Positions 5,826 through 5,914 of a stretch of 5,914 nucleotides of DNA are shown in pieces. The translations under genes were made by a program, and so were the position numbers. This stretch comes from Blastocatellia bacterium (GTDB lineage Bacteria > Acidobacteriota > Blastocatellia > Pyrinomonadales > Pyrinomonadaceae), in the NCBI GenBank assembly GCA_003488005.1, contig DNND01000072.1:1-5914 (forward strand), given 5' to 3'. The notes under the pieces were generated by a model. That model searched no databases. It was given only the letters and a program-made list of their open reading frames with translations, and was not told the DNA's origin. Numbering within the stretch: position 1 is the first letter of the stretch; the number at the start of each line of letters is the position of its first letter.

Positions 5826-5883
5826 TTCGCGAATTCAATTGGAAGTGCAACGAGCTGAAGTTGTGGAATTGTTTGATTCTTGA

Positions 5884-5896
5884 GCGCCAAGGGCGC
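5884..5896. repeat. Small hairpin at the window end, possible fragment of a dispersed element
   Basis: GCGCC (5884-5888) and GGCGC (5892-5896) form a five-pair GC stem around AAG, followed by GGGAATGTAATAGCCAGG to the window edge. I recall similar strings in intergenic repeats of Acidobacteriota and related phyla, but only one partial copy is present here, so repeat status cannot be shown from this window. Confidence 0.35.
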
Positions 5897-5914
5897 GGGA
5901 ATGTAATAGCCAGG

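Noticed and set aside
5449..5883. 144-codon plus-strand open frame opposite the kinase
   Set aside because: It runs antisense to a kinase with all catalytic boxes intact and ends in the heptamer tract; its composition has no domain-like pattern.

Overview
The window carries five protein genes and a set of short repeats, and reads like a stretch of bacterial chromosome. The most likely source is an Acidobacteriota member of the Blastocatellia type. That placement is inference from memory: the short GGTACCG...CGGTAGC repeat, the heptamer-built palindromes and the style of the membrane glycosyltransferase all resemble what I recall from that group. No marker gene confirms it.

Layout. 1-69 is non-coding and has a small hairpin. 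70-738 (+) encodes a stand-alone HD-GYP domain protein, a probable cyclic-di-GMP phosphodiesterase. 739-817 holds a dispersed repeat that may double as that gene's terminator. 818-1753 (+) encodes a protein with the outline of a D12-class (Dam-like) adenine methyltransferase in which both the SAM-binding and DPPY catalytic motifs are altered. 1754-2152 has no gene and contains a 159-bp nested palindrome (1808-1966) followed by a possible promoter. 2153-4006 (+) encodes a multi-membrane-span GT-C (PMT/ArnT-like) glycosyltransferase with a large extramembrane insert. It looks less GC-rich in codon choice than its neighbours. 4060-5720 (-) is a two-gene operon with a 4-bp overlap: a short-loop sensor histidine kinase followed by an OmpR/PhoB-type response regulator. 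5721-5914 holds the operon's likely promoter, a TTTACCA-like heptamer tract and a small hairpin at the window edge.

How the genes fit together. The kinase and regulator form a complete phosphorelay whose targets are not visible here. The HD-GYP protein would lower cyclic-di-GMP. The glycosyltransferase would transfer a lipid-linked sugar outside the cytoplasm. Nothing in the sequence links these into one pathway, and repeats separate the units. The most unusual items are the apparently inactive methyltransferase homologue, the perfectly symmetric nested palindrome, and the repeat copy fused to a T-tract at the end of the HD-GYP gene.
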